This document shows positions 21,789-33,116 of a stretch of 64,000 nucleotides of DNA, one piece after another (within the stretch, counting starts at the first letter, position 1; every line of letters begins with the position of its first letter). The stretch is from Bipolaris cookei (lineage: Eukaryota; Ascomycota; Dothideomycetes; Pleosporales; Pleosporaceae). The DNA is taken from NCBI GenBank assembly GCA_002286855.1, contig NRSV01000010.1:310001-374000 (forward strand), read 5' to 3'. The position numbers were made by a program, and so were the translations under genes. The notes beneath the pieces were generated by a model, which worked only from the letters and a program-made list of their open reading frames with translations, made no database searches and was not told the origin of the DNA.

Positions 21789-22797
21789 TTATCTACACAT
21801 CCAACCCCCAGCCTCCCTATAATCACCCAGAAATATAAATTCCTCGCCGGATACATGCAATGCCTCCTCTTAAAATCCACACACGCAGCGACCGTATCAT
21901 CCACAAACTTAGTCCCCTCCACACGCTCGGGCGCAGCACCATTCTCCACCCACGCTACCAGAGCAGCAAGAATATTATTCTGGGCATCAAACGGGATACC
22001 GGCTTCCGCGTCCTTCCTCCCCTTGCCAAGAACCCATGCCCCAGGTCCGCCAGAGCAGTGAAACATGCTTGAGATCCCGAAGAAGCGCACCCACTTGTTC
22101 ATACTGGCATAGCTTCTTTTTTCTCTTTTACCGTTACTGCCGCGCAAGTGTTCGTAGAAGCGATTCGTGTTAAAGCTGGTGAGCCGGCTGTCTTGTTTGC
22201 CGTGATACAAGGGTCAATACGTTCCAGCTTGAGTCGCTGTATACCATGTATTTGAACCAGTCCTCTGAGCAGGCGAAGGGTGCGCCAGTGTAGAGTCTGT
22301 CAGGGGCTTGCATCTCGCTGCCGGGTTACATGGCTGGAAAGATGAGTTCGCCAGAGGGATACTTGTAGGGACTGAATATGCGGACGAGTTGCTGTACTTG
22401 ATTCTCATTTAGAAATTTTGCTTCGATTGTGCCGTTGCCGCTGTTGCACTTCAAGGTCCGTGGATCGAATCGATATAGTGAAGGGTCCTCGATTATCCCA
22501 TCCTTTGCTCCATCGATACCATCGCATTGCCGCAGTACTTCATTGTAGATCCATATTTTCCATGCTTGCGGTGGAATAAAATCAGGACTTGTTTTTGAAT
22601 CGGTGATAGTGTAGAATAATGTACGCCATGAATACAGATTGTTGAGATCGACGCCGGGCGCGCCGGCGAGCATGCCGTCGAAGTCTCTGGGGAACAGCTC
22701 TGCGGCTTTTATACCTTGACTTCCACCGATTGAACAGCCTATGTAGTAGGATGTGCTGTGTTTCTTTTGGTAGAAGCGTTGAACTAGAATTTTGCTT
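21789..22797 (-). pseudogene. tannase/feruloyl esterase pseudogene, 5'-truncated
   Basis: The minus strand carries the C-terminal two thirds of a tannase/feruloyl-esterase family protein, a secreted serine esterase acting on plant phenolic esters. Seen: the nucleophile motif YYIGCSIGGSQGIKAAELFP (22685-22745), MLAGAPGVDLNNLYSWR, the Asp-bearing YHGKQDSRLTSFNTNRFYEH, the His-bearing MFHCSGGPGAW, and TKFVDDTVAACVDFKRRHC. Defects: all sequence 5' of the nucleophile region is absent; an in-frame TAA follows FPAM (CAA to TAA would explain it); about 40 residues appear deleted between SSWNV and LYHGKQD, with a frame change; and a second frame change before GDYREAGGWMCR, which ends at TAA 21789-21791. 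The 5' break lies about 130 bases from the transposon remnant at 22926. Confidence 0.88.
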
Positions 22798-22925
22798 GTT
22801 TATACGCTGGTATGGAGACTGTGAGGAAAGAACATGATCATGTAAGTAGTTGAGTGTGTGTGAATTATTGTGTATTCTGATGTGTATCATGATAGGAGCA
22901 AGTTTAAATACAGCATTATTAGTCA

Positions 22926-23743
22926 ATGAGTAACCACGTGACTTTACATGGCACTTCTGGGCTTACAACATTCAAGTCCCGTACGATACAAAAAGGGTGG
23001 CGGGACTCAGGATTATATCCATTGGATATCAAGCGCATCAAGAATAATGTACACAGAGATTTTGCTGATTGGGATGCTGATTGCCAAGATACCGGTAGCA
23101 GTAGAAGTGATAGTAGTAGAAGTGATAGTATTAGCAACGCTACTATAGATGGAACACCACCACCGCCAGAACTAAACACGCCTCTAACAATCCGGACGCT
23201 TAAGTGCAATATTGAATATTGTCTGGAGAATGAAGAGCTTAGCGAGAATGTAAAACGTACGCTGTTTGGACCGTACAACATGTCTGTTGCTGGAGACCAA
23301 GCAATTGGTGAACTGCGCACCATGACTTCAGTTGCACAATCGCGGCGATCACGCCAATAAAGGACCCTTACGATTTTTAAATCTTCAATGAGAGTTATTT
23401 ACTCCCATTCGGCACGAAAGATAGTTCAAAATAAGCTTGCAACTGAGTTAGGCCAGCTTAAGTTTGAATGTTCAAAGATTAAGGGCATGCCGATTATGAA
23501 AAAGAAGCGGCATTTCCAAGCTTACCAACCAGTACACGAACAATTACAGCGTGTATGGGCGTCAATGCGTGCTGTTGGACTACTAGCGTATGGAAATCAG
23601 TATGAGAACTGGCGTGGCTGAGTAATTGTTTAATGATATATCCGGGTTGTGCAAAAAAATATCGTATTGAGTGTCGGCACTCGCATACGGCGAGTGTCAG
23701 CGCAGCTGACTTAGCTTAGTAATAAGCTAAGCCTTGGCACGGA
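22926..23743 (+). mobile_element. pogo/Fot1-like transposon remnant, 3' half with terminal repeat
   Basis: Frame 22926-23360 encodes the C-terminal part of a pogo-type transposase (FKSRTIQKGWRDSGLYPLDIKRIKNN: the GW/GF...SGLYP segment that follows the DDE domain). A second frame at 23388-23621 is the probable continuation. The right end is a terminal repeat (23647-23743) ending ...CCTTGGCACGGA. The same repeat closes the fragment at the far right of the window, where it sits at the 5' end of a transposase. No DDE residues remain, so the element is incapable of movement. The left boundary is approximate. Confidence 0.85.
23647..23743 (+). repeat. terminal inverted repeat of the pogo-like family (copy A, 3' end)
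   Basis: 97 nt, nearly identical to 63880-63974. Within it are two palindromes: CACTCGC..GCGAGTG, and CTTAGCTTA-GTAA-TAAGCTAAG (9-bp perfect stem). The outer end reads CCTTGGCACGGA, followed by CA where a TA target would be expected. Confidence 0.88.
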
Positions 23744-24596
23744 CAACGATCTTCTTTTACTATTGCCAAATTCAGCAATAACAATTTGCAGACAACAACA
23801 TGAGGTTAGCATTTGATTTTCGTTTCTTAGTCACTTCAATATTAAAAGCATAGCATATAATCGAAAAGCGTGATGACAATTCTATTCTGGCAAAAACTAC
23901 ATACGTTGATTTCCCCTTTGCATAGTCGCGAGACTACAAAGTGTAAAAGATGGGATGAAAGAAGGAAGAAAGAATTGGCTGTAATAATAGTTTATATAGT
24001 AGGTTGTAAATGCCCCGAACAAAAAAAGAAGATACAAAACGTGCAGAAACGACAGGTGATTTCATTGGACTCGTGCACGTACATGAGTCTCTGTGAAAGC
24101 GAGCGTGTAAACATAATGCTATGTCCCGCGCCTCCCTTACCCGGTATAGATAGAAAAAAGCGAGTGTGAGAAAGAGAACTCGCGTCTATAAAAGAAAAAA
24201 AAAAGTCAAGCTGGTTGACTTTCTGGGCCGCATCGAGCAACCACCAATCGGTTGAAGAAAAAAAGCAATGAAACGAAGGTGGGGAAATAAGACAGGAATC
24301 GAAAAAAGCAAAAAACGAGGCACGAGAGTATACACCTTGGGGTAAGGGAGGCGGGGGTTGGAGAGACTGGGACCCAACGCAGCACTTGCGTGGTGTCGTC
24401 AAAAAAAGAAAGTACACACACTTTGAGTTGCTTTAGAAAACAACTCTACCCAACCTTAAAAACGCCATAGAAAACAAAACCCAAAAAATGCAAAGAACCC
24501 GGTACGTCTTATACCCGGGTTTATGGGTATCCTGAGGCAAATGAACTGCCCATGTAAACGTTAATGAGGTAAAGTTATTCTCACTCATTGACATGC
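23744..24596. other. intergenic, about 850 bp
   Basis: This is the AT-rich flank between the transposon end and the 3' end of the minus-strand DnaJ gene. No gene is seen. Confidence 0.45.
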
Positions 24597-26384
24597 CTAG
24601 TAGACATATGTTGCAGTCCTTCCCAAAGAAGGCTTAGTAGAGTATCCCTTGTCAGGCTCGCCGGATCTGGGAGCCCATCTGACATCTTCTGGGCCATATC
24701 GGCGACTGAACTGCACATCATTGGGGTCAAAGCTAGGCTGACGTCCAATCTCTCCGTAGAGCTTGGGTCTTCCAGAACGTCCGCGATCCTCGGAACCACG
24801 GACGGGCGACACTGTACGGTACGACTCGTTGCGGCTCGGCATGGATGGTCGCGGCGCGGTCTTGTAAGAAGTGGTGGGCTCTACCGGACGGTTGGCACCA
24901 ATTGGGGGTTTGCCGATTGGCGATGGCGATGGCGATCGTTGGTAGCGTGATGGTTCGCGCGGCACATGACGAGCGGCGGTTGGGATTTCATCCGGACGGA
25001 CAGAGACGCCACCTCCACTAACCGGGTAATAATAAACCTTCTTAGTGCTGCTGGGCGTAGTCTGTTGTACTGGTGGGATAGTGGAGAAGTTATCTCTTTC
25101 GGGGTTGACATATTGCTCGGAAGTGGTGGTTTCGCGTAGACCAGAAGATCGAGGCGCAGTTGACTCCTTCCGGCGCGAGGACGATGGGTGGATGGGCATC
25201 GTCGATGAGCGGTGGAAAGCTGGTGGTACCGGGGGCGGCGAGGTCTCAGTACGTCGTGGCAGTCGTTCGGTGTAGGAACGCTGCGGGATTCCGCGTCCAA
25301 GCTCAATAGGCGACGATGTCGAGTGCTTGAACATGGGAGGACGCCTCTCTTCAGTGCGCCTCTCGTCAGCCCAATCCACGACCTCAGGAATACCGCGATC
25401 GGTTCGATCGGTTTCGCGACGGGACATTGAAGGGCGATCCTTGTTAGGCCTGGCGGAAGACCTACGCACGGGAGCCTCAGCACGAGAAGACTCGCGGCGG
25501 GAAGAGCGGGGTTCGGCAGCATAGTAATCGCGCGAGGATGCTCTGGCAGGCATAGGACGAGATGACGTTATCTCCTCTTCAACCTGCGCACGCGACTTGT
25601 GCTGATAGCGAAGTGCTTCCTCGGCCTGTACGCTCATCTTGCGGTGAGTGGGAAGGGTAGTGTGGCGTGCCTCTTCGTAGGATCGGCGCTCTTCAGCAGC
25701 CTTGCGTCGAGCATCTTCTTCAGTACGAATCTTGTATCCCGATTCGTGGCGGGCCTTCTCGTCGGCTGATGATTCACTCTCAGCAGATGCGAACTTGCGG
25801 TCGCTGCGGACTTCCTTGGCACGTGCCTTTTCGCGTTCTGATCGACCGCGGTCTTCCTTGGCATATCTGCTGCTTTTTGAAGACTCTTTCTCGCGGCTGG
25901 ATCGGGGTGGCGCAGTAGGCTTGGATGTGTAAGTTTGGTGGTGGGAGCGTTCACGCTCACGCTCGCGCTCGCGTTCTTGGTAACGACCAGCATCGTCACG
26001 CGAGGATTGAGGTGCGCGGTACTCGGTGGCGTATCGCGTGGGTCCATTTGGAGTAAAAGACGAACCTCCAGGTGTTGAGACATCGAAGCGCGCAGTCCTG
26101 TCGCGTGGCGCAGCGGCTTGTCTTGCGGCTTTTTCCTTGCGCAGCTTGTCAAGATCAAGGAGTGCGTGGTAGTGAGCCCGCTTTTCGTCGTCGATGAGAC
26201 ATTCGTAGGCTTGCTGGATGCGGTGAAACTCCTCCTGCTTCTGCTCTTTCAATGCGGGATCTGTGACTTTGTCGGGATGGCACTTGAGTACCAATTTGCG
26301 GTATGTGGACTTGATGATCGCGGCGGTGGCACTCTTGTCGAGGCCAAGGGCCTTGTAGTGGTCGGGCGTGGGATCCAAGTCCAT
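24597..26384 (-). CDS. DnaJ (J-domain) protein with long disordered tail
   Basis: 595 residues, single exon. The start is MDLDPTPDHYKALGL; 46 further in-frame upstream codons are Pro-rich leader sequence and unlikely to be coding. Residues 8-75 are a complete J domain with the HPD motif at 36-38 (LKCHPDKV) and the usual FHRIQQAYECLIDDEKRAHYH. J domains stimulate Hsp70 ATPase. Everything after about residue 90 is Arg/Ser/Glu-rich and disordered, with RERERERER repeats at about 140-150, many RSSR/SRR dipeptides and a C-terminus rich in Tyr, Pro and Arg. The RS-like composition suggests a nuclear or RNA-linked role, but that is only inference. No signal peptide or zinc-finger region is present (type III J-protein). 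Confidence 0.95.
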   Translation of the reverse strand: MDLDPTPDHYKALGLDKSATAAIIKSTYRKLVLKCHPDKVTDPALKEQKQEEFHRIQQAYECLIDDEKRAHYHALLDLDKLRKEKAARQAAAPRDRTARFDVSTPGGSSFTPNGPTRYATEYRAPQSSRDDAGRYQERERERERERSHHQTYTSKPTAPPRSSREKESSKSSRYAKEDRGRSEREKARAKEVRSDRKFASAESESSADEKARHESGYKIRTEEDARRKAAEERRSYEEARHTTLPTHRKMSVQAEEALRYQHKSRAQVEEEITSSRPMPARASSRDYYAAEPRSSRRESSRAEAPVRRSSARPNKDRPSMSRRETDRTDRGIPEVVDWADERRTEERRPPMFKHSTSSPIELGRGIPQRSYTERLPRRTETSPPPVPPAFHRSSTMPIHPSSSRRKESTAPRSSGLRETTTSEQYVNPERDNFSTIPPVQQTTPSSTKKVYYYPVSGGGVSVRPDEIPTAARHVPREPSRYQRSPSPSPIGKPPIGANRPVEPTTSYKTAPRPSMPSRNESYRTVSPVRGSEDRGRSGRPKLYGEIGRQPSFDPNDVQFSRRYGPEDVRWAPRSGEPDKGYSTKPSLGRTATYVY

Positions 26385-28359
26385 GGTGTCTGTGTATATG
26401 TGAATGGGTGGTGGGGGGTTTGGAAGGGAAGTAGTGCTAATCGATTGCGCGGTAGGGCTTCGCGTATACTTTATAGAGAGCCCGTCGAGGCGGCAGGGCG
26501 ACTGTTGGGCTGGCACAGGCACGGGGAAAAGTCAATGCAGCCAATGCCTGCGGCGGAGCTAGGATGGATGGGATGGACGGCGTGGCTTGTGTGTGTACGC
26601 AGACAGGCAGCGCCACAATTTAGGGGAGAGGTAGCGAGAGAGAGGCCCGACAGGCACTTGGTGGCAAAGGGCTTTAAGGAGAGTCGGGTATGTGGTGCGT
26701 GGTGCGTGGTGCTTGGGTGGTGAGAGCGGAAGACGGACAGCGGACAGCGGACGGCGAACGTGTCTGGGCAAGGGGGGATGACGAGGATGGCTGGGCCGGG
26801 TTACTTTCGCTGACCTAAGGAAGAGTGGACCGAGCCGCGAACACAGATGCTCGCATCGAAGACCGCAGAAGGTCGTAGTGATGGCGAAAAAAGGCGGATT
26901 AAACAAGCCTGACAAACAAAGTGCGTGTGCTTAGGGCGCCAGTAGTGAGGCTGAGTTGTCTTGTTTTCTTTTACTTTTTCCTCTCTTGCGCCGCAACAAT
27001 GCTCTCGATTAGCTGCCTCGTGGTTGCCCGGCAGCGCTGCTCTACGGGTGCGGAATTGCGGTGTGGGTGCTGCGACGTCACCGTTTCAGCGACGCCAATA
27101 TGCTACTATGCCAATAATATACGGCGGGCAATGGTTGGCATCGATCGCACGCTGTTGTGGGTGATGATAGAGAAGAAGAGGAGAGTCACAAAAAACAGGG
27201 CAGTCGAGGGAGGATGCGGACAGACGGACAGCAGTATGGTCAAATCAGTCAGCCAGCCCGCGAGCACCTGGGACGTTGCGGTTTACTATATCGCTGCGCC
27301 AGGATTGATGAGTAGGCCGGCTCTAGGAACCCCCCTGGCGATGCTGCGGCTGGTCTGTATTGCCTCGCGCAAGCATGACTGGCTTACCCAACTTCGCGCG
27401 GGTGGTAGTGGTCCTCTACTCAGGGCTGAAGGCTGTCACGGCACCGCGTGCTTTCGGCTTCCGTCCGCCTTCTCCTACACCTAGACCAGGCCCTTCCGTG
27501 GGGCCATGCCATCGCATCGCGCAAGCCGCCGCCGCCGCTTCACATGAGTATGCTGCACGTCGCATCGGTCACGGCGCCTGCAAAACATCCAGTCCAATCA
27601 CGCCCACCAGAGGCCACATGGTCGTTTGAGACTTGGGGCTCCATTGCATCTGATAGGATTGTCCCCCTCAGCCGGCATGACTTGCCAGTCCCAGCAAGCG
27701 AGCCAGAACGGTCAGCATCCCCGCTGAAGACACTTTGCAGCACACAGCGAATCCACGCCGCCGTCCTGGTCACAGATGGAGCACACTGCAACCAAAGGCA
27801 CACAGCCGGCTCCCCGTCACACCCAACACCCAACCAGACCTGTGTTCGGCCTGACCAGCCCTCTGAGACAACCTGATCCCGAACTCTCAACCAGCCGTCA
27901 CCAGGCCTTGGTGGCCCTATGGCACCAAGAGATGAATGACTGCGCATCCTCCGCACCGCAGCTGGCTCATGGAGGGGCCCCCCAGTGGGCCGTCAAAACT
28001 CGGGTCAGGGCACGGCGCTTGCGTCGCCAGGCTGACGATTTTTTGTCTCATGTGAGATTTGTTCCCACTCGATCCGTCCCGAATTGGCACATGTTAGGCC
28101 CTGGCGTGGTTGGACGATAAGATACGCCTATGCGGGGTGAGGCGGGGCTCTTTCTGCGTGTCACGCCCAATAATGACATATCCTACCCACGGGCTCCTAG
28201 CGAAGCAGGTCCCTCTACGTGGTCCTCCACTATTGCGCAGCACAACTGGCGACGAACATGTCTTATGCACACTCGAGAACAGGTGCTGGCCACCAAGCAT
28301 GATATCATGTCCGACAGGTACGCTGCACTGCACATGTCATCCCACATCAGCCACCTCAT
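26385..28359. other. intergenic, about 2 kb
   Basis: Promoter side of the DnaJ gene followed by GC-rich sequence with many overlapping open frames on both strands (26118-28120). None has a motif or splice structure. No gene is called. Confidence 0.45.
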
Positions 28360-29662
28360 TCATTCCTCGTCTGGACACTTCCATACGGGCACTTGAACGT
28401 CGACAACGATCGGCTTATGGTGCCCGGTAGGCTTTCCAGCAATCCTTGGGCCCAGGTATGCTGCGTTGACCACTGTCATTGTCTCAATACGCGCCGTCTC
28501 TGCATCTCCAAAAGCCCGACCCGTCCTGCATCCGTCGTAGAGACATGCATGTCCCGCATTCCTCAATTTTTTATTATGGTTCTCTCCTCTCCACAACGCC
28601 TCATTATTCTCAAGGGCAATACCAGTGAGGCTTGACGTCGGGACAAGGTTCCCATCACCGGATGGGGGCTGACGCCATGTAACATCCGGCGCAGGAGATG
28701 CATCAGCCTGGCTTCTCATAGTAACACCTTGCATCGAGTCAGGCATGCCTTGACGTGGCAGCCCTGTATCGCAGCCCAAGTCGCGCCCTGCTCTTGACTT
28801 GATGGTCAAGTCAACTAAGGAGATTCTGTTGCTAGTTCTTCCTGGATCGCTCCAGAATTCTACGCTTTGCACTAGGCTGCCACTATCGCTCGGTACGGCT
28901 TGGTCCAAGGGCTGAGTCCTCCACTGTACTGTCTCGACGCCTCGTCCCCCATGGATATGACCGCAGATACTCAACTTGGGTCTGATCTTCGATAATCTTC
29001 GTAACAAAGCTGGGCACCCTTCTCTGCCGTCTCTTGAAGCTTCTGCCGATCCATCACAATGCCCTTTTGGCGGTGTATGAGTCACGACAATGTCTACACC
29101 CTCTGGAATCTTATTCCATACATCTTCTGCTTCCTCTACTCGGTACTGAAAGGCCCAATTCGCTTGTTGGGGGGTACACGGACTACCGAATACCGTGAAC
29201 CGTGTTCCCGGTCCGTTTGGTGAGGTAAGCTCGACCGTAGTAGTGGTATGCTCAAGGTACGTAATCGACTTTGACTCGACCAACAATTTTTTGCACGCCG
29301 TGGGGTCTTGGTCGCCAGGCCATTTCCACGATCCTTTATTTTTGTTGAAAAACGGCTCATCGAGTGTGATTTCGTGATTGCCTGCTCAGGAAGGAACAAG
29401 AGAAAAAAAACTCATCAGCCCCACCACCATTTCAATCCAGATAGGAATGTAAATTACCGGCAACAACAATTTTTGCTTCAAAATCTTGCTTCTCTATCCA
29501 TTCCACAGCTTTTTTCAATTCGCTATAGCTCCCTTGATTCGTCAAGTCGCCGGCGTGGATGAGCACGTCCCCTCGAGGTAGCTTGGGTGTCTGGTTATGC
29601 GTATCCGATACGCACACTATGCGCGTTTTGCGCATGCATGGTGTTGAAGTTGAAAAGGGCAT
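28360..29662 (-). CDS. calcineurin-like metallophosphoesterase
   Basis: CDS complement(join(28360..29381,29458..29662)), 408 residues. The 76-nt intron (GTAATT...GCAG, phase 1) splits the GNHE motif, and splicing restores VVAGNHEITLDEP. The metal-binding motifs of the calcineurin-like phosphoesterase fold are present in order: DTH (20-22), GDLTNQG (38-44), GNHE (69-72), THTPPKGH and GHIHGG. The layout matches fungal proteins of the 239AB/MPPED type; the substrate is unknown. The start is placed at MPFSTSTPCMRKTR; an upstream in-frame Met at 29719 and a downstream one at 29635 are alternatives. Residues about 235-330 are a less conserved linker before the closing VVNAAYLGPR and HHKPIVVDVQVPVW. 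Expected to be intracellular. Confidence 0.92.
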
Positions 29663-30989
29663 GCTTGGACACGTGTGTGGGGGGGTTCGGGTGGGCACCA
29701 ACCAACTACACCTCACCAAGCTAATCCCTCACCGACATTAGAAAGGAAAAAAACTAAGCCTTCTAGCCAATAAGCTAGAATGAAATATATGATAGAAAGT
29801 AGACGTGGTGAAAGAAGAGGGAAAGAGGGTTAGAAATCAAGATCATGAGCTGTGCATACGTCATACTTTTACACCCTCCCAATTCTGGGCCCCATACCTG
29901 ACATCCCCTTCAGCCTCACGAGTCTTGCAAACAGCAATGGCATCATATTGCTTGTTCCCGCCCGCAGTCCCTGAAGTGATGGACAGGCACACCCGCCGGA
30001 GGCAAACGGGCAAATTCCCTTTGTGATCGTCCTGGTCTTTCTCCGGACACGAGAGGGAGGGGAGGGGCTGTATTTGCTTGTTGTTGCCGCACCTCGGCTG
30101 GTTGACCCTTTTTTCTTTCGCCACCGCCACCGCGCCCGCGCCAAGGCTTCCGAGCAACTTTCCGCTTGCTGCCCGCTGTCAAGTTGTTTGGTTCAGGGTG
30201 AGATGCAAGTTATTAGCTTTTCTTTTTTTGGCTGCAGATGTGGAAGGAGGTATGTGCATATGGTATGGTGATCTTGGATGGATGTAGACTAGTGTAGTCT
30301 GTTTCAGAAAACGGATTGTTACGGTAGATGATTTGTAACGTCACGTGTGGGGCTGTAGCGAGGTGGGTAAAGGGGGGGGGGGGGGGGGGGGGGGGGGGGT
30401 GCAGGAGGATAGTCATTGTTGGTTTGTGGTTTAGCATTGACAGTGTCCCCGGGAGTGCTGGGAGCTTTACTCCTTTTTGGGAGTTAGTGTATAGTACTTT
30501 GTTGAGAGGGGAAGGGGCCTTTGTAGGATGTAGAGCATTGTGTTGTATGCAAGAGAATGAGAGATACTGCAAAGACTTGACGAGTTAACCGTCGATGAGA
30601 TAGGGATGCAGATCCATGAACAGCTGTCTTTGCTGTAATGGTTCATATTGTTAAACATAGGATTTTGAATCTTGCAGTGCAGAAATAGTCAAATACATCA
30701 AAAACAAGCCAGGTCTCCTAAGTTCCTTCCAGACACATACCCAAGGATGATGTATAAAAACGGTATTACTTTACTCATATCATCAAGCCACCACATCTCA
30801 CAAGTGTTGAGCATACATCTTCTTCTCTCAATAACTTAGCACATCGCCGTTACTAAGGGCAAATCTGCAGTATTAATGCTTCTAGAAGCACACCTGTGTC
30901 ACTTCGAAGGACTTACAAACCGCTAGCTAAACAAGCATACTAATTATAAATGGGCAGCTTAATGCGTTATAGTATAGCGTTATAGGTTC
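29663..30989. other. intergenic, about 1.3 kb, with a 38-base G run
   Basis: No gene is supported. It holds the promoter of the metallophosphoesterase gene and a homopolymer of G at 30372-30409. It becomes AT-rich towards the transposon cluster. Confidence 0.45.
30372..30409. repeat. 38-nt poly-G run
   Basis: The segment is an uninterrupted run of guanines after GGGTAAA, counted from the sequence as given. True length is often unreliable in assemblies. Confidence 0.9.
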
Positions 30990-31194
30990 ATAACGTTTTA
31001 AGACCTCTCTTTTCTTAAATTGTTATAACGTGAGTGTACCGTGCCCGTGCCCGTAACGCCTGGATTCGCGTAACGCCCCGCCTAACACCATCATCGTGAT
31101 GTCAAACTTGAAGCTGTACAACGCTACAAAATAGCTTAATTTATAGTACAAATTAACTAGTAGCATCTAATACTGCAATAACATATTTTTCTAT

Positions 31195-33051
31195 CTAAAT
31201 TTCTGCAGGAGGTTGATGGTGCGGCCCCGCGTTGTGATCTTTGGTGGATAGGGGATGGAGCTGCACCTGCTCCATCGCGAGCTCCATCTACCACCGATTG
31301 TTTTTGACGCTTTTTCTTTGAGGTAGAAGCTCGTGAGGCTGCACTGTTGCGTTCTTGAGCTTATTGTTGAGCTTTTTGGCGTTACGAGCTTCAGTTTGAC
31401 GCGCAGGTTTAGCTGCTTTCTCAGTTCCCTCAAGCTTACGCATCTTATTAAGCCTCAATCGTTCAGCGCGCTTCTCCTCGCACTCAATTTGACGCTACAA
31501 TTGAGCCTCCTCACGAGCCTTCTTGGTCCATGCTTTCTGGAGTTTCTCCTTCATCTCATGGTGCTCACGAACTGCTTCTCGAGCTCGAGCTTCACGTATC
31601 TTACGAGGCGACCATAGAATAGCTCCACTATGGTACTCCTCGCGCTGTTGAAGATCAAGCGCTCTGACATTTCTCTTGTGTTTCTACTTGTGTTGAAGAG
31701 CTTGCTTAAATCCCTCTATCGCATGCTTCAGCAGCTCGTTCTGAACAGATAGATGGTGAACGCTTAAGCACAGCTTTCTTGCCTCATTTTGATGGCTATC
31801 ATCAACAGCAACTCGGACCAACTGGTCGAGCTTTCTCCAATCATTATCAGAGAGCGCTGATGATGAGCTACGCTCACCTTCTGGCGTGCTTACAAACCTC
31901 TGGAGGATAACGTTAGAATCTATTGGCTATATACCAGCCGCTTTAAAAGCTGCTAATATAATTAATCGTGTGAGCGAGGCTTTTCAGGCTATCCAGAACA
32001 GCGGGAAGAAGTATCCTTTCTTGATTACAGTGAGGCCTTGAGATTGGTGGAGATAGTTGGTGAGCTCGTTAGAGTAGCTCTGCGATAGAGGTTTGAATAG
32101 TACTACATCAAGCGGTTGAAGCGTTTGAGTCGGATGAGGAGGAAGGGCCATTAGAATGATTGTATAGTGATTGCAATAGCTGATAGACTCCATCGTGAGA
32201 TGAGATCCGTGGCCATCAAGGATGAGCAGCCGCCATCGACCTGATCGCTGCTCAAACCAAGCTAACCCTACGTCATCATTTGGTCAGCCTGATAGAGATG
32301 ATGTGATAAAGACTTTATACTTTCCAACCTCAATCTCCTCCACCCAGTTTGATCTAATAGCTCCTTAAGCTGATGCGTAGATGAGGCCTGGCGGCAATGA
32401 GCTCCCATCAGCGCACACGCAAGCTAGGAGCGTCAAAAATTCACGTAATCCATCTTGAGATGATGCTCTAACCTTCTTCTTATCCCATTAACGCTTACTA
32501 AAGATACTCTTGCTTCTCCTAATAATTCTGATTAAGAAGCCCTTCTCATCCATGTTATATATATCTCGAGCGTTGAGATTATACTCAGTGATCTTTTAAT
32601 GCAGCAGCTCAAATTAGAACTTATGCTTTAGCCCAAAATCAGTTAGGCGACGCGTACGATCCATGGTGGTGGTCCACTTCGAGATAAGATGGAGTTTATG
32701 TCGGTTGATAAAGCGAGTAACCCAGCTCTCGCTGAGCTCCTCATAAGCTACTGCTGATGAGAAATTTCTAATCATCTCCCTCGTAGGAGGAATCCCTCGC
32801 TTAGTAAGCTCAGTGATGTACCGCACAAGCTCTAGCTCTTGGGGTTGGGTGAATTTGAGCTGATTAGCTATCTTGGTGTCCCGCGAGGCCTGTAGCCCTT
32901 GGTGTCTTCGGCTTAACGTTGAGCAATTAATAATACAATTTACAGCTAGTTTTTTATATGAAAAAAATTCTCCTGGTTCGTGCAAATCGATCTCTTCAAT
33001 CGCAGCTTGAATCAGGTCTATATTGCTGGAGTTACGACGCGTCAAAATTAT
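31195..33051 (-). pseudogene. degenerate pogo-like transposase (older element)
   Basis: One frame runs the full length of this interval without frameshifts but is broken by many stops. It encodes the HTH region (IDLIQAAIEEIDLHEPGEFF, STLSRRHQGLQ), a CENP-B-like DNA-binding part (IPPTREMIRNF, WVTRFINRHK), and the DDE domain with DIYNMDEKGF and RLLILDGHGSH followed by LQPLDVVLFKPL. The tail is basic and coiled. Most stops are TAA or TAG where Gln would be expected (for example TAA at 32614-32616 after LKHKF, and H*KI just after). This points to C-to-T change in CpA context. The first codons, with the start, were cut off by the nested insertion. Confidence 0.9.
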
Positions 33052-33103
33052 AACATGGTTCACAAGCGAGCGGCTCACGCCCCACCAGCGCGTCGACGTC
33101 GAC
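33052..33103 (+). repeat. left terminal inverted repeat, younger pogo-like element
   Basis: It pairs with 34812-34884 on the opposite strand. Outer about 20 nt differ by one base, and the inner CAGCGCGTCGACGTCGA is identical. Confidence 0.88.
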
Positions 33104-33116
33104 ACTATAACACATT

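Noticed and set aside
26118..26723. 201-codon plus-strand frame
   Set aside because: It overlaps the J domain of the DnaJ gene in antisense and has no motif.
33052..33105. Apparent N-terminus MSTSTRWWGVSRSLVNHV of the minus-strand transposase
   Set aside because: These codons are the inverted repeat of the plus-strand element, not part of the host protein.
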